From: Methylobacterium gossipiicola | Lineage (GTDB): Bacteria > Pseudomonadota > Alphaproteobacteria > Rhizobiales > Beijerinckiaceae | NCBI RefSeq assembly: GCF_900113485.1 | Contig: NZ_FOPM01000012.1 | Span: 62,001-126,000 of the forward strand | Length of the DNA: 64,000 bases | Reading direction: 5' to 3' | Part shown: piece after piece, positions 54,091 through 64,000 of the stretch | How positions within the stretch are numbered: the stretch's first letter is position 1 | Layout: each line of letters begins with the position of its first letter | The notes under the pieces: generated by a model | The model's input: the letters and a program-made list of their open reading frames with translations, nothing else | Told to the model about the DNA's origin: nothing | The model's database searches: none | Program-made: the position numbers and the translations under genes

Positions 54091-54211
54091 ATGTCGCCGC
54101 TGCCGCGAGAAGTCCGCTGCGCCAGCGAGATCGGCGGAATAGGAAATCCGCCTCGCGGTGTCAACGGGATTTTCGCGATGGAGCGTTGGATATCGCTGCC
54201 TTGGCCCTCGC

Positions 54212-55453
54212 TCAGAGACGGGTGCCGAGGATCTCGGCCACCTGCGGGATGTCCTTGTCGCCGCGGCCTGAAAGATTGAGCACCATGAGGTGGTTGGCCG
54301 GCTTCCGGGGCGCGAGGTCCAGCACCTTGGAGAGGGCATGGGCGGGCTCCAGGGCCGGGATGATGCCCTCCAGCAGGGAGCACAGCTTGAACGCCTCGAG
54401 GGTCTCGGAATCCGTCGCCGACAGGTAGGTGACGCGCTTGGCCTCGTGCAGCCAGGCGTGCTCGGGGCCGATGCCGGGATAATCGAGGCCCGCCGAAATC
54501 GAATGGGCGTCGGCGATCTGGCCGTCGCCGTCCTGCAGCAGGTAGGTGCGGTTGCCGTGGAGCACACCGGGCTTGCCGCCCGACAGGGAGGCGGCGTGCA
54601 GACCCGAGGCGATGCCGTGGCCGGCGGCCTCGACGCCGTAGATCTCGACGCTGGAATCGTCGAGGAACGGATGGAACAGGCCCATGGCGTTGGAGCCGCC
54701 GCCGATGCAGGCGATGAGGGAATCGGGCAGGCGCCCTTCCATCTCCTGCATCTGCTGCTTCGTCTCGCGGCCGATGATCGACTGGAAATCGCGCACCATG
54801 GCGGGGTACGGGTGCGGGCCCGCCACGGTGCCGATGCAGTAGAACGTGTCGGCGACGTTGGTGACCCAGTCGCGCAGGGCCTCGTTCATGGCGTCCTTGA
54901 GGGTCTTGGTGCCGGATTCCACCGGAACCACCTCGGCGCCGAGCATCTTCATGCGGAACACGTTGGGCGCCTGGCGCGCCACGTCGACGGCGCCCATGTA
55001 GACCACGCATTTGAGGCCGAAGCGGGCGCAGAGGGTGGCGGTCGCCACGCCGTGCTGGCCGGCGCCCGTCTCGGCGATGATACGCGGCTTGCCCATGCGG
55101 CGGGCCAGCATGATCTGGCCGAGCACGTTGTTCACCTTGTGCGAACCGGTGTGGTTCAGTTCCTCGCGCTTGAAGAACACCCGGGCGCCGTGACCCGGCG
55201 CCGCCTTCGCGCGCAGGTGCTCGGTGAGACGCTCGGCCTCGTAGAGCGGGCTCGGACGGCCGACATAGTGGGTCAGGTGGCTGTCCATCTCGGCCTGGAA
55301 CGCCGGATCGGCCTTGGCCGCCTCGTAGGCCGCCTCGAGGTCGAGGATCAGCGGCATCAGGGTCTCGGCCACGAAGCGTCCGCCGAAGATGCCGAAGCGG
55401 CCGCGCGCATCGGGGCCATTGCGGAACGAGTTCGGAGGGGGAGCGAGGGTCAC
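54212..55453 (-). CDS. trpB: Tryptophan synthase beta chain
   Basis: A PLP enzyme joining indole and serine, about 413 residues from the GTG at 55453 ([15 protein letters not shown]), the position that fits the family; the frame remains open 25 codons upstream to an ATG. The PLP Lys is in HTGSHKVNN near residue 105; GGGSNAMG holds the phosphate. It follows trpF. The usual trpA is not downstream; tRNA-Met and the accessory region are there instead. Confidence 0.97.
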   Translation of the reverse strand: MTLAPPPNSFRNGPDARGRFGIFGGRFVAETLMPLILDLEAAYEAAKADPAFQAEMDSHLTHYVGRPSPLYEAERLTEHLRAKAAPGHGARVFFKREELNHTGSHKVNNVLGQIMLARRMGKPRIIAETGAGQHGVATATLCARFGLKCVVYMGAVDVARQAPNVFRMKMLGAEVVPVESGTKTLKDAMNEALRDWVTNVADTFYCIGTVAGPHPYPAMVRDFQSIIGRETKQQMQEMEGRLPDSLIACIGGGSNAMGLFHPFLDDSSVEIYGVEAAGHGIASGLHAASLSGGKPGVLHGNRTYLLQDGDGQIADAHSISAGLDYPGIGPEHAWLHEAKRVTYLSATDSETLEAFKLCSLLEGIIPALEPAHALSKVLDLAPRKPANHLMVLNLSGRGDKDIPQVAEILGTRL

Positions 55454-55603
55454 GGGGGAGGTCCTTGGATGTTCGGGCGAGGAGCGGCGCGAGGACTCGA
55501 CGGGAGCCGAGCGCCTGCGGCGAAACATCCGCCTGATCTAGACCCGCGCTTCCGGAGCCACAATGCGGCCAACCCGCCGCGCCGTGAAATCGCCGGGTGC
55601 TCG

Positions 55604-56251
55604 TTACCCGACCGCCCGCGCCGCGGCCACGAAGGCGGCGATCCGGCCCGGATCCTTGGTGCCGGGGCCGCTCTCGACGCCGGACGAGACGTCGACGGCG
55701 CGAAGCCCCGTGCGGGCGAGCGCCGGCCCGACGGTCTCGGGGGTCAGTCCCCCGGACAGCAGGGTGCCCTCGGGCAGCCGGGTGCCGGTGAGGAGATCCC
55801 AGTCGAAGGCGTGGCCGTTGCCGCCGGGCAATGCCGCGCCGGGCGGGGCCTTGGCATCGAGGAGGAGGCGGTCGGCGGTGTCCGCATAGGCCGCGACGGC
55901 GGCGAGGTCGGCCCGCGTCGCGATGCCCAGCGCCTTCATCACCGGGCGTCCGGCGAGGCGGCGCAGCGCAGCGACGCGTTCGGGCGTCTCGCGCCCGTGG
56001 AGCTGAATCCAGTCGGGATCGGTGGCGGCGACCACGGCCGCCAGAAGGGCCTCGTCGGGATCGACGAGGAGAACCACCCGCTGTGTTCTCCCGCGCGCCA
56101 AGGCCGAGAGGTCACGCGCCGTGTCGAGGTCGACGTGGCGCGGGCTCTTGGGGAAATGCACGAACCCGACATAGTCGGCCCCGGCGTCGAGGGCCGCCGC
56201 GAGGGTCGGCCCGGTGCTCAGTCCGCAGATCTTGACGGCGATGGCGGGCAT
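55604..56251 (-). CDS. trpF: Phosphoribosylanthranilate isomerase
   Basis: A 215-residue (beta/alpha)8 barrel: VKICGL at the first strand with the catalytic Cys, the catalytic Asp in RLLLDAKAPPG, then LSGGLTPETV and DVSSGVES near the C-terminus. Five bases after the LapA-domain gene, in the operon sppA-ihfB-lapA-trpF-trpB. Confidence 0.97.
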   Translation of the reverse strand: MPAIAVKICGLSTGPTLAAALDAGADYVGFVHFPKSPRHVDLDTARDLSALARGRTQRVVLLVDPDEALLAAVVAATDPDWIQLHGRETPERVAALRRLAGRPVMKALGIATRADLAAVAAYADTADRLLLDAKAPPGAALPGGNGHAFDWDLLTGTRLPEGTLLSGGLTPETVGPALARTGLRAVDVSSGVESGPGTKDPGRIAAFVAAARAVG

Positions 56252-56256
56252 CGGCC

Positions 56257-56628
56257 TCAGCGCGGCGCCGGCAGGGCGACGCGGTCCGAGGCGTTGCGGT
56301 AGATGCCGTTCGGGCCTTCGTTCGTGGGAGGCGCGTAGGTCTTCAGGCGGGCGGTTTCGCCTTCGAGGCGGCGGATCTCGCGGCGGCGCTCGGCGCTGGT
56401 GCGGCGGGTGCCGGCCTGACCGAGCCATGCGCCACAGCCGCCGAGCAGCACGCCGAGGCCGACGGCGATGAACAGGAGGGCGTAGAGGGGCAGGGTCACG
56501 CTGAAGACCGGCATGTCGGGTGAGAACGGATCGAACGACAGGCGCACCGCCTCCCGGTTCGCCACCGCCAGGGCGACGACGACCACCGCGATGGGAAGCA
56601 GGACCAAACCCTTGAAGAAGCGGATCAT
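56257..56628 (-). CDS. lapA: LapA-domain membrane protein
   Basis: A 123-residue protein starting MIRFFKGLVLLPIAVVVVAL: two N-terminal helices (3-25 and 45-70), then a cytoplasmic helix (RREIRRLEGETARLKTY). The layout is that of LapA/YciS. It often sits between ihfB and trpF in this group. LapA works with LapB in lipopolysaccharide control in enterobacteria; the role here is less certain. Confidence 0.85.
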   Translation of the reverse strand: MIRFFKGLVLLPIAVVVVALAVANREAVRLSFDPFSPDMPVFSVTLPLYALLFIAVGLGVLLGGCGAWLGQAGTRRTSAERRREIRRLEGETARLKTYAPPTNEGPNGIYRNASDRVALPAPR

Positions 56629-56663
56629 CGAAGCACTCCGGTCGTCTCGTTTCGTCTGTCGGC

Positions 56664-56981
56664 TCAAGAAACGGCGCTGGCCGCCTCTTCCGCACCGATG
56701 CCGGCCTCGTTGAGGCGCAGGCGCATTTCCTTGCCGGTCTTGAACACCGGAATGGCCTTCTCCGACACGGCAACGGCCGCACCCGTGCGCGGGTTGCGTC
56801 CGCGCCGCGCGTCCCGCCGCTTCACCGAGAAGGCGCCGAACCCACGCAGTTCCACCCGGTCGCCGCGCGCCAGGGCATCCGCGATGGTGTCGAGGATGGC
56901 GTTGACCAGGGTCTCGACGTCACGCTGGTAGAGGTGGGGGTTCTGCTCAGCGATCTTGAGCACGAGCTCCGACTTGATCAT
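56664..56981 (-). CDS. ihfB: Integration host factor beta subunit
   Basis: A 105-residue DNA-bending protein: [19 protein letters not shown] at the start, [20 protein letters not shown] (the DNA-binding arm with its Pro in NPRTG). Pairs with IhfA. Between sppA and lapA in one operon. Confidence 0.97.
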   Translation of the reverse strand: MIKSELVLKIAEQNPHLYQRDVETLVNAILDTIADALARGDRVELRGFGAFSVKRRDARRGRNPRTGAAVAVSEKAIPVFKTGKEMRLRLNEAGIGAEEAASAVS

Positions 56982-57027
56982 GCTGCGGCCTTCACGACGT
57001 CATGAACGGTTTTCGCACACGGGCGCC

Positions 57028-58014
57028 TCACCGAGCCGCGTCGGCCGGGCCGGGGCGCCACACGGCGAGGAGGCCGCCCTGGGTCAAGCTGGCCGTTTCG
57101 TCGCCGGCCTGTCGCAGGCGGGTGGCGAGACCGTCGAGGCCGACGAGATCGGCCCCGAGGCCGAGGGCCGACCACAGCTGGAAACCGCCCTTGGCCTTCG
57201 GCTTCCAATCGATCACCGGCAGGTCCTTGGCGACGCCGCGCTCCGATTCGAGCCAGGCGATGGCCTGGCGCTCGCCGCCGACGCCATCGACGAGCTTGAG
57301 GGGCACACTCTGGCGCCCGCTGAACACCCGCCCGTCCGAGACCGTGGCGAGTTCCTTCTCGTTCATCTTGCGCCGCTCGGAGACGAGGCCCTTGAACCAC
57401 GCGTAGGTGTCGCCGACCACGGCGGCCAGTGCCGCACGGGCCTCCGGCGAGGTCGGGGTGAAGCCCGACGGCTCGGCCTTCAGGGGCGCGGATTTGATGG
57501 ATTCGACCTTCACCCCGACCTTGTCGAGGAGGCTCGATACGTCGGGATACTGGAACAGCACGCCGATGGAGCCGACGAGGGCGGTTTCCCGCGCGACGAT
57601 GTGGTCGGCGGCAATGGCCGCGATATAGGCGCCCGACGCGGCGGTGCCGTCGACGAAGGCCACCATGGGCTTCTTTTCGGCGAGCGACCGCAGGTTGCGG
57701 TAGAGTTCCTCCGAGCCCGTGGTGGTGCCGCCGGGCGACGAGATCGAGATCACCACGCCCTGGACGGCGCTCGCGTCGCGCACGCGCTCGATGAGCTTGG
57801 TGGTGGATTCGGCCCCGGCGATGAAGCCCCCGATGGAGATGCGGGCGAGCTGCGGTCGCACGGTCCCGAACGCGAAGGGCTCGGCGCCGCCCCGGGCGCG
57901 CAGGCCGACGGCGCCGACGGCGAGGACGAGGCCGCCGATACCCACCACCCGCCACAGGGAGAGCTTGCGGCGCAGGCGCCGGCGATCGATCAGGAGTTCG
58001 GCGTCAGCGGCCAT
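57028..58014 (-). CDS. sppA: Signal peptide peptidase SppA (short form)
   Basis: A 328-residue membrane-bound serine peptidase. One N-terminal helix (VVGIGGLVLAVGAVGL). ISISSPGGTTTGSEELYR shapes the oxyanion hole, the nucleophile Ser is in GTAASGAYIAA, and the base Lys in VKVESIKSAPLKA, as in half-length SppA. It clears signal peptides from the membrane. First gene of the sppA-ihfB-lapA-trpFB operon. Confidence 0.93.
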   Translation of the reverse strand: MAADAELLIDRRRLRRKLSLWRVVGIGGLVLAVGAVGLRARGGAEPFAFGTVRPQLARISIGGFIAGAESTTKLIERVRDASAVQGVVISISSPGGTTTGSEELYRNLRSLAEKKPMVAFVDGTAASGAYIAAIAADHIVARETALVGSIGVLFQYPDVSSLLDKVGVKVESIKSAPLKAEPSGFTPTSPEARAALAAVVGDTYAWFKGLVSERRKMNEKELATVSDGRVFSGRQSVPLKLVDGVGGERQAIAWLESERGVAKDLPVIDWKPKAKGGFQLWSALGLGADLVGLDGLATRLRQAGDETASLTQGGLLAVWRPGPADAAR

Positions 58015-58296
58015 GCGATGGTTCGCTCCCTCGCGCACCGACCGTTCCCGGCCGTGATGGATGGGCCGGGCTCGCGGCGTCCGGCTCGGACGCGGTGCGA
58101 GGCGGGCCCCAAGACCTCGCGCCATCCGTCGCCGGAAGGCCCCAAGCCCTTGCCCTGCCTCGCATCCTCGGCGTGGGTGTTCTAGCCTTGCCCGCCACGG
58201 ACCGGCAAGAGGGGACGGGGCTGAGACAGGCTCGGAATTCGCAAGTCTTCCCGGTGTCGGCCATAGTCCTCGGGACGCGTTTGCAGTCGCGAACAC

Positions 58297-58335
58297 GAAA
58301 ACGCCCGCGCGAGGTTCGATCCCCGCGCGGGCGTT
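58297..58335 (-). terminator. Rho-independent terminator of rpsA
   Basis: Minus strand: AACGCCCGCGCG, loop, CGCGCGGGCGTT, then TT; the 12-bp stem lies 55 bp beyond the rpsA stop. The rest of 58015-58296 shows no gene. Confidence 0.88.
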
Positions 58336-58347
58336 GTCAGGTCAGGT

Positions 58348-58373
58348 CCCCGGGATTTGGTGAAATCCCGGGG
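58348..58373. other. Second stem-loop after rpsA
   Basis: CCCCGGGATTT-N4-AAATCCCGGGG, an 11-bp perfect stem 17 bp after the rpsA stop, without a T run. May protect the mRNA 3' end or assist the terminator. Confidence 0.6.
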
Positions 58374-58390
58374 TCGATCGCCTTAGACGA

Positions 58391-60121
58391 TTAGTCCTGA
58401 GCCTCGTCCTTGTCGTCGCTGGTGCGGGCCTTCTTGAAGGCCGCGCCCAGGATCTCGCCCAGGGAGGCGCCGGAATCGGCGGAGCCGAACTGGGCCATCG
58501 CCTCCTTCTCCTCGGCCATTTCGAGGGCCTTGATGGAGAGCTGGACCCGGCGCGCCTTGCGGTCGAACTGGATCACGCGGGCGTCGAACTTCTCGCCAGC
58601 GGCGAAGCGCTCGGGGCGCTGGTCGCCACGGTCGCGGGCGAGCTCGGCCCGGCGGATGAAGGTGGTGAGGTCGGTGTCGACGATCTTCACGTCGACGCCC
58701 GAATCCTTCACTTCCGTCACTTCGCAGGTCACGATCTGACCCTTCTTGAGCTCACCGGCCTCCGTGAAGGGGTCGCCGCCGAGCTGCTTCACGCCGAGCG
58801 AGATGCGCTCCTTCTCGACATCGACGTCGAGAACCTGAGCGCGGAGCATGTCGCCCTTCTTGAACTCTTCGATGACCTGCTCGCCGGGACGGTTCCAGTC
58901 GAGATCCGACAGGTGGACCATGCCGTCGACATCGCCGTCGAGGCCGATGAACAGACCGAACTCGGTCTTGTTCTTGACCTCGCCCTCGACCTCGGAGCCG
59001 ACCGGATGCTGCTCGGCGAAGGCCTCCCAGGGGTTCTGGAGGGTCTGCTTGAGGCCGAGCGAGATACGGCGCTTGACGGGATCGACTTCGAGGATCTGCA
59101 CTTCCACTTCCTGGGAGGTGGAGACGATCTTGCCCGGATGAACGTTCTTCTTCGTCCAGGACATCTCGGAGACGTGGATCAGGCCCTCGATCCCCGGCTC
59201 CAACTCCACGAAGGCGCCGTAGTCGGTGATGTTGGTGACGCGACCCTTGAGCTTGGCGTCGACGGGGTAGCGCTGGGCGATGCCCTCCCACGGATCGGCC
59301 AGCAGCTGCTTGATGCCGAGCGAGATGCGGTGGGTCTCGTGGTTGATCTTGATGATCTTGACCTTGACCGTCTGGCCGATGGTCACGACCTCGGACGGGT
59401 GGTTCACGCGGCGCCACGCCATGTCGGTGACGTGGAGCAGGCCGTCGATGCCGCCGAGATCGACGAAGGCGCCGTACTCGGTGATGTTCTTGACGACGCC
59501 GTCGATGACCTGACCCTCTTCGAGGTTGGCCACCAGCTCGGAGCGCTGCTCGGCGCGGCTCTCTTCGAGGACGGTGCGGCGCGACACGACGATGTTGCCG
59601 CGGCGGCGATCCATCTTGAGGATCTGGAACGGCTGGGGCGTGCCGAGCAGGGGCGTGACGTCGCGCACGGGGCGGATGTCGACCTGGGAGCGCGGCAGGA
59701 ACGCCACGGCGCCGTCGAGGTCGACGGTGTAGCCGCCCTTGACCTGGTTGAAGATCGCGCCGGTGACGCGCTCGTTGGCCTCGAAGGCCTTCTCGAGCTT
59801 GACCCAGCTCTCCTCGCGGCGCGCCTTGTCGCGCGAGATGACGGCCTCGCCCAGCGCATTCTCGATGCGGTCGACATAGACCTCGACCTCGTCGCCGACG
59901 GCGAGATCGCCTTCGCGGCCGGGGCCGTTGAATTCCTTGAGGGCGACACGGCCTTCGGTCTTGGCGCCGATGTCGATGACGGCGACGTCCTTCTCGATCG
60001 CGACGACGCGACCCTTGACGACGGAACCTTCGGTGATCTCGTGCTGGAGGAAGGACTCCTCGAGCAGGGCCGCGAAATCGTCGCGGCTCGGGGTACGCTG
60101 CAGGGCGTTACCAGCGGTCAT
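58391..60121 (-). CDS. rpsA: 30S ribosomal protein S1
   Basis: A 576-residue RNA-binding protein with six S1 (OB-fold) repeats, e.g. [40 protein letters not shown] and [20 protein letters not shown]. Binds mRNA for translation initiation. AGGAG lies 6 bases before the ATG. cmk, the frequent upstream neighbour, is not adjacent here. Confidence 0.98.
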   Translation of the reverse strand: MTAGNALQRTPSRDDFAALLEESFLQHEITEGSVVKGRVVAIEKDVAVIDIGAKTEGRVALKEFNGPGREGDLAVGDEVEVYVDRIENALGEAVISRDKARREESWVKLEKAFEANERVTGAIFNQVKGGYTVDLDGAVAFLPRSQVDIRPVRDVTPLLGTPQPFQILKMDRRRGNIVVSRRTVLEESRAEQRSELVANLEEGQVIDGVVKNITEYGAFVDLGGIDGLLHVTDMAWRRVNHPSEVVTIGQTVKVKIIKINHETHRISLGIKQLLADPWEGIAQRYPVDAKLKGRVTNITDYGAFVELEPGIEGLIHVSEMSWTKKNVHPGKIVSTSQEVEVQILEVDPVKRRISLGLKQTLQNPWEAFAEQHPVGSEVEGEVKNKTEFGLFIGLDGDVDGMVHLSDLDWNRPGEQVIEEFKKGDMLRAQVLDVDVEKERISLGVKQLGGDPFTEAGELKKGQIVTCEVTEVKDSGVDVKIVDTDLTTFIRRAELARDRGDQRPERFAAGEKFDARVIQFDRKARRVQLSIKALEMAEEKEAMAQFGSADSGASLGEILGAAFKKARTSDDKDEAQD

Positions 60122-60135
60122 TCTGTCTCCTGACA

Positions 60136-60151
60136 GGCCTCCTCGGAGGCC
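60136..60151 (-). promoter_or_regulatory. Hairpin in the rpsA leader
   Basis: GGCCTCC-TC-GGAGGCC, ending 15 bp before the start codon and just upstream of the ribosome-binding site. Position suits autogenous control by S1, which is known in other bacteria; not shown here. Confidence 0.4.
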
Positions 60152-60403
60152 GGCGTCGGCGGTTCGTGTGACGGGACACCCTCGGCGATTGCCGCCCCCG
60201 GCCCATGATGGGGACCGGATGGGCTCACCCCCACGCGGAGGGCCGACGCATTTCGAAACGATGGTCGAGGGCCATTCTCCAATGGGGGGCGGAGCCGGAC
60301 GAAAACGCCCGCACCCTCGTCGAGGTCCAATCGGAGAACCCCGGTTGCTTATCGGATCGCGTCGATTCCGGCAAGATGGTGCGTCCGCCGAGGGCGCTGC
60401 CCG

Positions 60404-60961
60404 TCAGGCCGGCGCCGGGCCGGTCCGTCCCGTGTGGCGCAACCAGATGGCGGAGGCGACGGCCAGGGGTTCGAGGGGCAGCCGCACCGGCCCGTGCCGC
60501 TTACCCAGCAACTCGATGCCGGTGAACCGGACCTCGCGAATCGACAGCCAGGCGCCGAACGGAAAGGTGGCGTCGGTTCCCTGTCGCGGGCCGAACCGAT
60601 CCTCGAACGCGAGGGGGTCGACCATGATCTGATCGTAGTGCGACAGGTGGTCCGTCATGGAAACCTTGGAGCGGAACAGCAACCGGTCGCGGTGGAACGA
60701 CGAGAAGCACGGCTCGAATTCGGTCAGGGTCAGCCAGAGCTTGCCGCCGATGCGCAGGTAGGGTGGGTTGGGGCCGTCATGGCCGAAATTGCCGCGCGTC
60801 CAGCCGGCTTCCGTGATGAGGGATTCCGCGAGGGTCGTCGGTGCTCGCACGCGGGCGGCATCGACGGACGAGGCGTCGACGGAGATCGAGGCCGGCGCTT
60901 CGATGCCTCGCGGATCGGGGGCCGGTCCCATTTCCTGTCCGGTGCCCTGCACGGTCATCAT
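60404..60961 (-). CDS. Conserved-looking hypothetical protein
   Basis: A 185-residue soluble protein. The first 45 residues are low complexity. The rest has repeated beta-strands (LRIGGKLWLTLTEFEPC, PFGAWLSIREVRFTGIELL). No family recognised. It lies 282 bp upstream of rpsA; no other gene is seen in that gap. Confidence 0.65.
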   Translation of the reverse strand: MMTVQGTGQEMGPAPDPRGIEAPASISVDASSVDAARVRAPTTLAESLITEAGWTRGNFGHDGPNPPYLRIGGKLWLTLTEFEPCFSSFHRDRLLFRSKVSMTDHLSHYDQIMVDPLAFEDRFGPRQGTDATFPFGAWLSIREVRFTGIELLGKRHGPVRLPLEPLAVASAIWLRHTGRTGPAPA

Positions 60962-61100
60962 CGTCCCTGAGACTACGCCCTCGCCGTTCGAGGGGAAGCA
61001 ATATTACGCATTTTTCAAAATTTTCGACCAAAAATGAGAGCGCTCTCCCATTATGTTGCCGCTCGCCGATGGCTGAGCGGCGGGGAGATCGGGCCCGGGG

Positions 61101-61134
61101 AAAAGAAAATCCGCGCCGGGGTTCCGGCGCGGAT
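61101..61134 (-). terminator. Rho-independent terminator after the DUF1013 gene
   Basis: Minus strand: ATCCGCGCCGG-N4-CCGGCGCGGAT then TTTCTTTT, 38 bp after the stop. Confidence 0.9.
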
Positions 61135-61171
61135 CGGGTCGTTCGGGCGCGAAGAGCGGTCGCCGCGCGGA

Positions 61172-61885
61172 TCAGTCCTCGTCGTCCTCGTCGTCCGTGT
61201 TGCGCATGCCCTTGAGCTTGGCGAACACCGAATCAGCGTTAAGCTTCTCGTCGCGCACGCTGCGGTGATGGTCGTCGGTCTCGGTGTAATCCGTCGCCGT
61301 GGAGATCTCCGTCGGCAGCAGGGTGGCACCGCCATCGGCCGGGAGATTGGCGGGGCGATCCTTGGCCGAGCGCTGCACCTCGAAATCGAGGTCGATCTGC
61401 GTGCACAGGCCCAGGGTCACCGGGTCCATGGGCTGGAGCGAGGCGGAGTTCCAGTGGGTGCGCTCGCGGATCTGCTGGATCGTCGACTTGGTGGTGCCGA
61501 CGAGGCGGATGATCTGCGCGTCCTTGAGTTCCGGGTGGTTGCGCAGGAGCCAGAGGATGGCGTTGGGGCGATCCTGGCGGCGCGACAGGGGGGTGTAGCG
61601 CGGACCCTTGGTGGTGCGCTTGACCTCGGGCAGCTTCACCTTCGAGACGGCGACCTTGAGCTTGTAGTTCGGCACCCGCTGCGCCCGCTCGATCTCGTCG
61701 CGGGTGAGCTGGCCCGTGGTGATGGGATCGAGGCCCTTGATGCCGGCCGCGACCTCGCCGTCGGCGATGCCCTTCACCTCGAGGGGATGAAGCTTGCAGA
61801 ACTCGGCGATCTGCTCGAAGGCCAGGGACGTGTTCTCCACCAGCCAGACGGCGGTGGCCTTCGGCATCAACGGGCCTTGGGACAT
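61172..61885 (-). CDS. trcR: Cell-cycle transcriptional regulator TrcR (DUF1013)
   Basis: A 237-residue protein typical of alphaproteobacteria, starting MSQGPLMPKATAVWLVENT. Contains a helix-turn-helix region (IIRLVGTTKSTIQQIRERTH) and an acidic C-terminus (NTDDEDDED). DUF1013 proteins (TrcR) act at CtrA-linked promoters in Rickettsia-like and Caulobacter-like bacteria. Confidence 0.93.
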   Translation of the reverse strand: MSQGPLMPKATAVWLVENTSLAFEQIAEFCKLHPLEVKGIADGEVAAGIKGLDPITTGQLTRDEIERAQRVPNYKLKVAVSKVKLPEVKRTTKGPRYTPLSRRQDRPNAILWLLRNHPELKDAQIIRLVGTTKSTIQQIRERTHWNSASLQPMDPVTLGLCTQIDLDFEVQRSAKDRPANLPADGGATLLPTEISTATDYTETDDHHRSVRDEKLNADSVFAKLKGMRNTDDEDDED

Positions 61886-62106
61886 CGGACAACTCCAACG
61901 GTTGGGGCGGGACGGGCGTCGGGGCGCCGCCGACGTGGCGCCGCTCGCTCCGGCCTTCGACTGGCCGGCAGCATCCCGTCTCAACGCTGCAATAGGGGAG
62001 TTGCGTCTATACAGGCTGCGACGGGGGATGCGCAATTGCGATCACGCGCATGGCGCCCGGCCCCCGTCCCGTCTTCTGCGGCAACCGCCGCCCCGGCGGC
62101 GAACCG

Positions 62107-63051
<945 letters not shown>

Positions 63052-63187
63052 GCGGAGGTTACTTCTCGCGATCCTTCGCCCGCCGAACCCTCAACCAAGT
63101 CGTTGAAACCGGGAGCCGTTTTCGGACGGGGTGCATACCAGCGGACGGGGGGGCTCACAATGCCCGCCCGCCTTCCGCTTCACGGGA

Positions 63188-63415
63188 TCAGGGTTCGAGC
63201 AGGCGATGCAGGTGGACGATGAAGTAGCGGGTCTGCGCGCTGTCCACCGTGGATTGTGCCTTGGCCTTCCAGGCGGTCTGAGCCGAGGCGTAGTCGGGAA
63301 AGATGCCGACGATGTCGAGGCCCTTCACGTCGCGGAAGCTCACGCCATCGAGATTCTCGAGTTCGCCGCCGAAGACGAGGTGAAGCTTCTGCGCACTGTC
63401 GATCGTGTTGGTCAT
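63188..63415 (-). CDS. DUF4170-type small protein
   Basis: A 75-residue protein (LHLVFGGELENLDGVSFRDV ... YFIVHLHRLLEP). The pattern is that of a small conserved alphaproteobacterial family (DUF4170) found near prs and xseA. Function unknown. Confidence 0.85.
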   Translation of the reverse strand: MTNTIDSAQKLHLVFGGELENLDGVSFRDVKGLDIVGIFPDYASAQTAWKAKAQSTVDSAQTRYFIVHLHRLLEP

Positions 63416-63565
63416 CGCGGCTCCTTCGCGCGTTTCGCGGGTGGCCCGAGATCGGGAAACGCGCGAAACACAGGGTCGTGCCGCCGTTCGCAAACGTCGC
63501 GCCATTCGTCAACCCGTGGAGGGGCATGGCCCATCGGCGCCGTACGAAGGCCCCGGCGCCCTGCG

Positions 63566-64000
63566 TCATCCCTCGAACAGAGAGCCCTGGATCAGGGGCT
63601 TGACCGCCGGCTTTCGCGGGGCGCGCTTCGGGCGCGCCGGCGCGGGCGGCGAGGCCCCCTCCCCGGTCGGCGCGCCGTCGCGGGGCGCGATCCGGGCGGC
63701 GACGGCGCCGTCGGCGAATTCGAGGCTCACGGTCCCGGCCGAATTCGCGGCGGCGGCGGTGCGGATGGCCGCGCCCGAGTCGTCCCGCACCAGGGCGAAG
63801 CCCCGCGCCAGGACCGCGCGGTAGCTGAGGGAGCCGAGCAGGCTCCCGAGGGTCTCGATGCGGTCGCGCCGCCGCTCCGTGAGACGGGCGCCGGCCCGGT
63901 CGAGGCGCGCCTGGAGGGCGTCGAGGCGGACGCGGCTGCGCGCGCCCTCGGCGGCGGAGCGCGCCAGGGTGGCGTCGCGGGCGACGACGAGGCGGCGGCC
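63566..64000 (-). CDS. xseA: Exodeoxyribonuclease VII large subunit, C-terminal part
   Basis: The C-terminal 144 residues; the gene continues beyond the right edge. The helical region followed by LLGSLSYRAVLARGFALVRD matches the XseA C-terminus, as does the final IQGSLFEG. The Pro/Ala/Arg-rich linker before it is variable in the family. Confidence 0.9.
   Translation of the reverse strand, partial: GRRLVVARDATLARSAAEGARSRVRLDALQARLDRAGARLTERRRDRIETLGSLLGSLSYRAVLARGFALVRDDSGAAIRTAAAANSAGTVSLEFADGAVAARIAPRDGAPTGEGASPPAPARPKRAPRKPAVKPLIQGSLFEG

Noticed and set aside
54290..56302. A 670-codon plus-strand frame across trpB and trpF
   Set aside because: Antisense to two complete, well-conserved enzymes.

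Overview
The window looks like chromosome from a GC-rich alphaproteobacterium of the Hyphomicrobiales, most likely Methylobacterium/Methylorubrum or a close relative. Basis: the codon use, the core block sppA-ihfB-lapA-trpF-trpB, the S1, TrcR (DUF1013), DUF4170 and prs genes around it, and the wealth of small His-rich secreted proteins. The genus is an inference from gene content, not from a database match.

Layout. (1) 2-4120: the end of an SF1 helicase with a C-terminal nuclease domain, a small protein that may be a degenerate PLD-like domain, and a four-helix membrane protein; possibly a defence remnant. (2) 4225-14206: a copper block: copA and cueR (divergent), a DUF305 protein, a small secreted protein, an HME-RND pump with its adaptor, a Cys/His-rich secreted protein and a CopZ-like chaperone. 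(3) 14786-21987: small His-rich secreted proteins, a czcBA-type pump, and unknown secreted or membrane proteins. (4) 22081-26439: a MerR sensor, a Zn/Cd/Pb-type P-ATPase, an extra lspA and a lipoprotein L,D-transpeptidase. (5) 26500-28918: a higBA-type toxin-antitoxin pair and two more His-rich proteins. (6) 28952-36137: a cusBA copper/silver operon with accessory proteins, ending in a cytoplasmic BtuF-like protein fused to a winged-helix-like tail. (7) 36313-37447: a reduced mer module (merR, merT-like, GDCCVxC protein). (8) 37575-43664: a double arsenic cluster. (9) 43775-53688: a phage- or plasmid-like accessory block. A leftward operon (AAA+ ATPase, zinc-ribbon protein, metallophosphoesterase) diverges from a rightward, tightly overlapping operon built around a T4 Rnl1-type RNA ligase. 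(10) 54014-64000: tRNA-Met and core genes.

Regions 1-9 read as one or more stacked accessory elements abutting the 3' end of the tRNA-Met gene, a classical integration site. No integrase and no second copy of the tRNA end is visible in the window. The usual alphaproteobacterial neighbour of trpB, trpA, is not on the island side, which fits an insertion there.

How the parts work together. Cu(I) is sensed by CueR, which has matching operators before copA and the copZ-like gene. A second MerR-family sensor faces the cadA-like ATPase, and a third faces the merT-like gene. All four promoters have the 19-bp -35/-10 spacer typical of MerR activators. Three RND pumps with adaptors lack an outer-membrane channel gene here and presumably share a TolC-type protein made elsewhere. 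Arsenate is reduced by two different ArsC types, arsenite is exported by ArsB and an ACR3-like carrier, and ArsH handles organoarsenicals, with two ArsR repressors each facing a palindrome. In the phage-like block two consecutive genes are out of frame at C-homopolymers, one with a base too many and one with a base too few.
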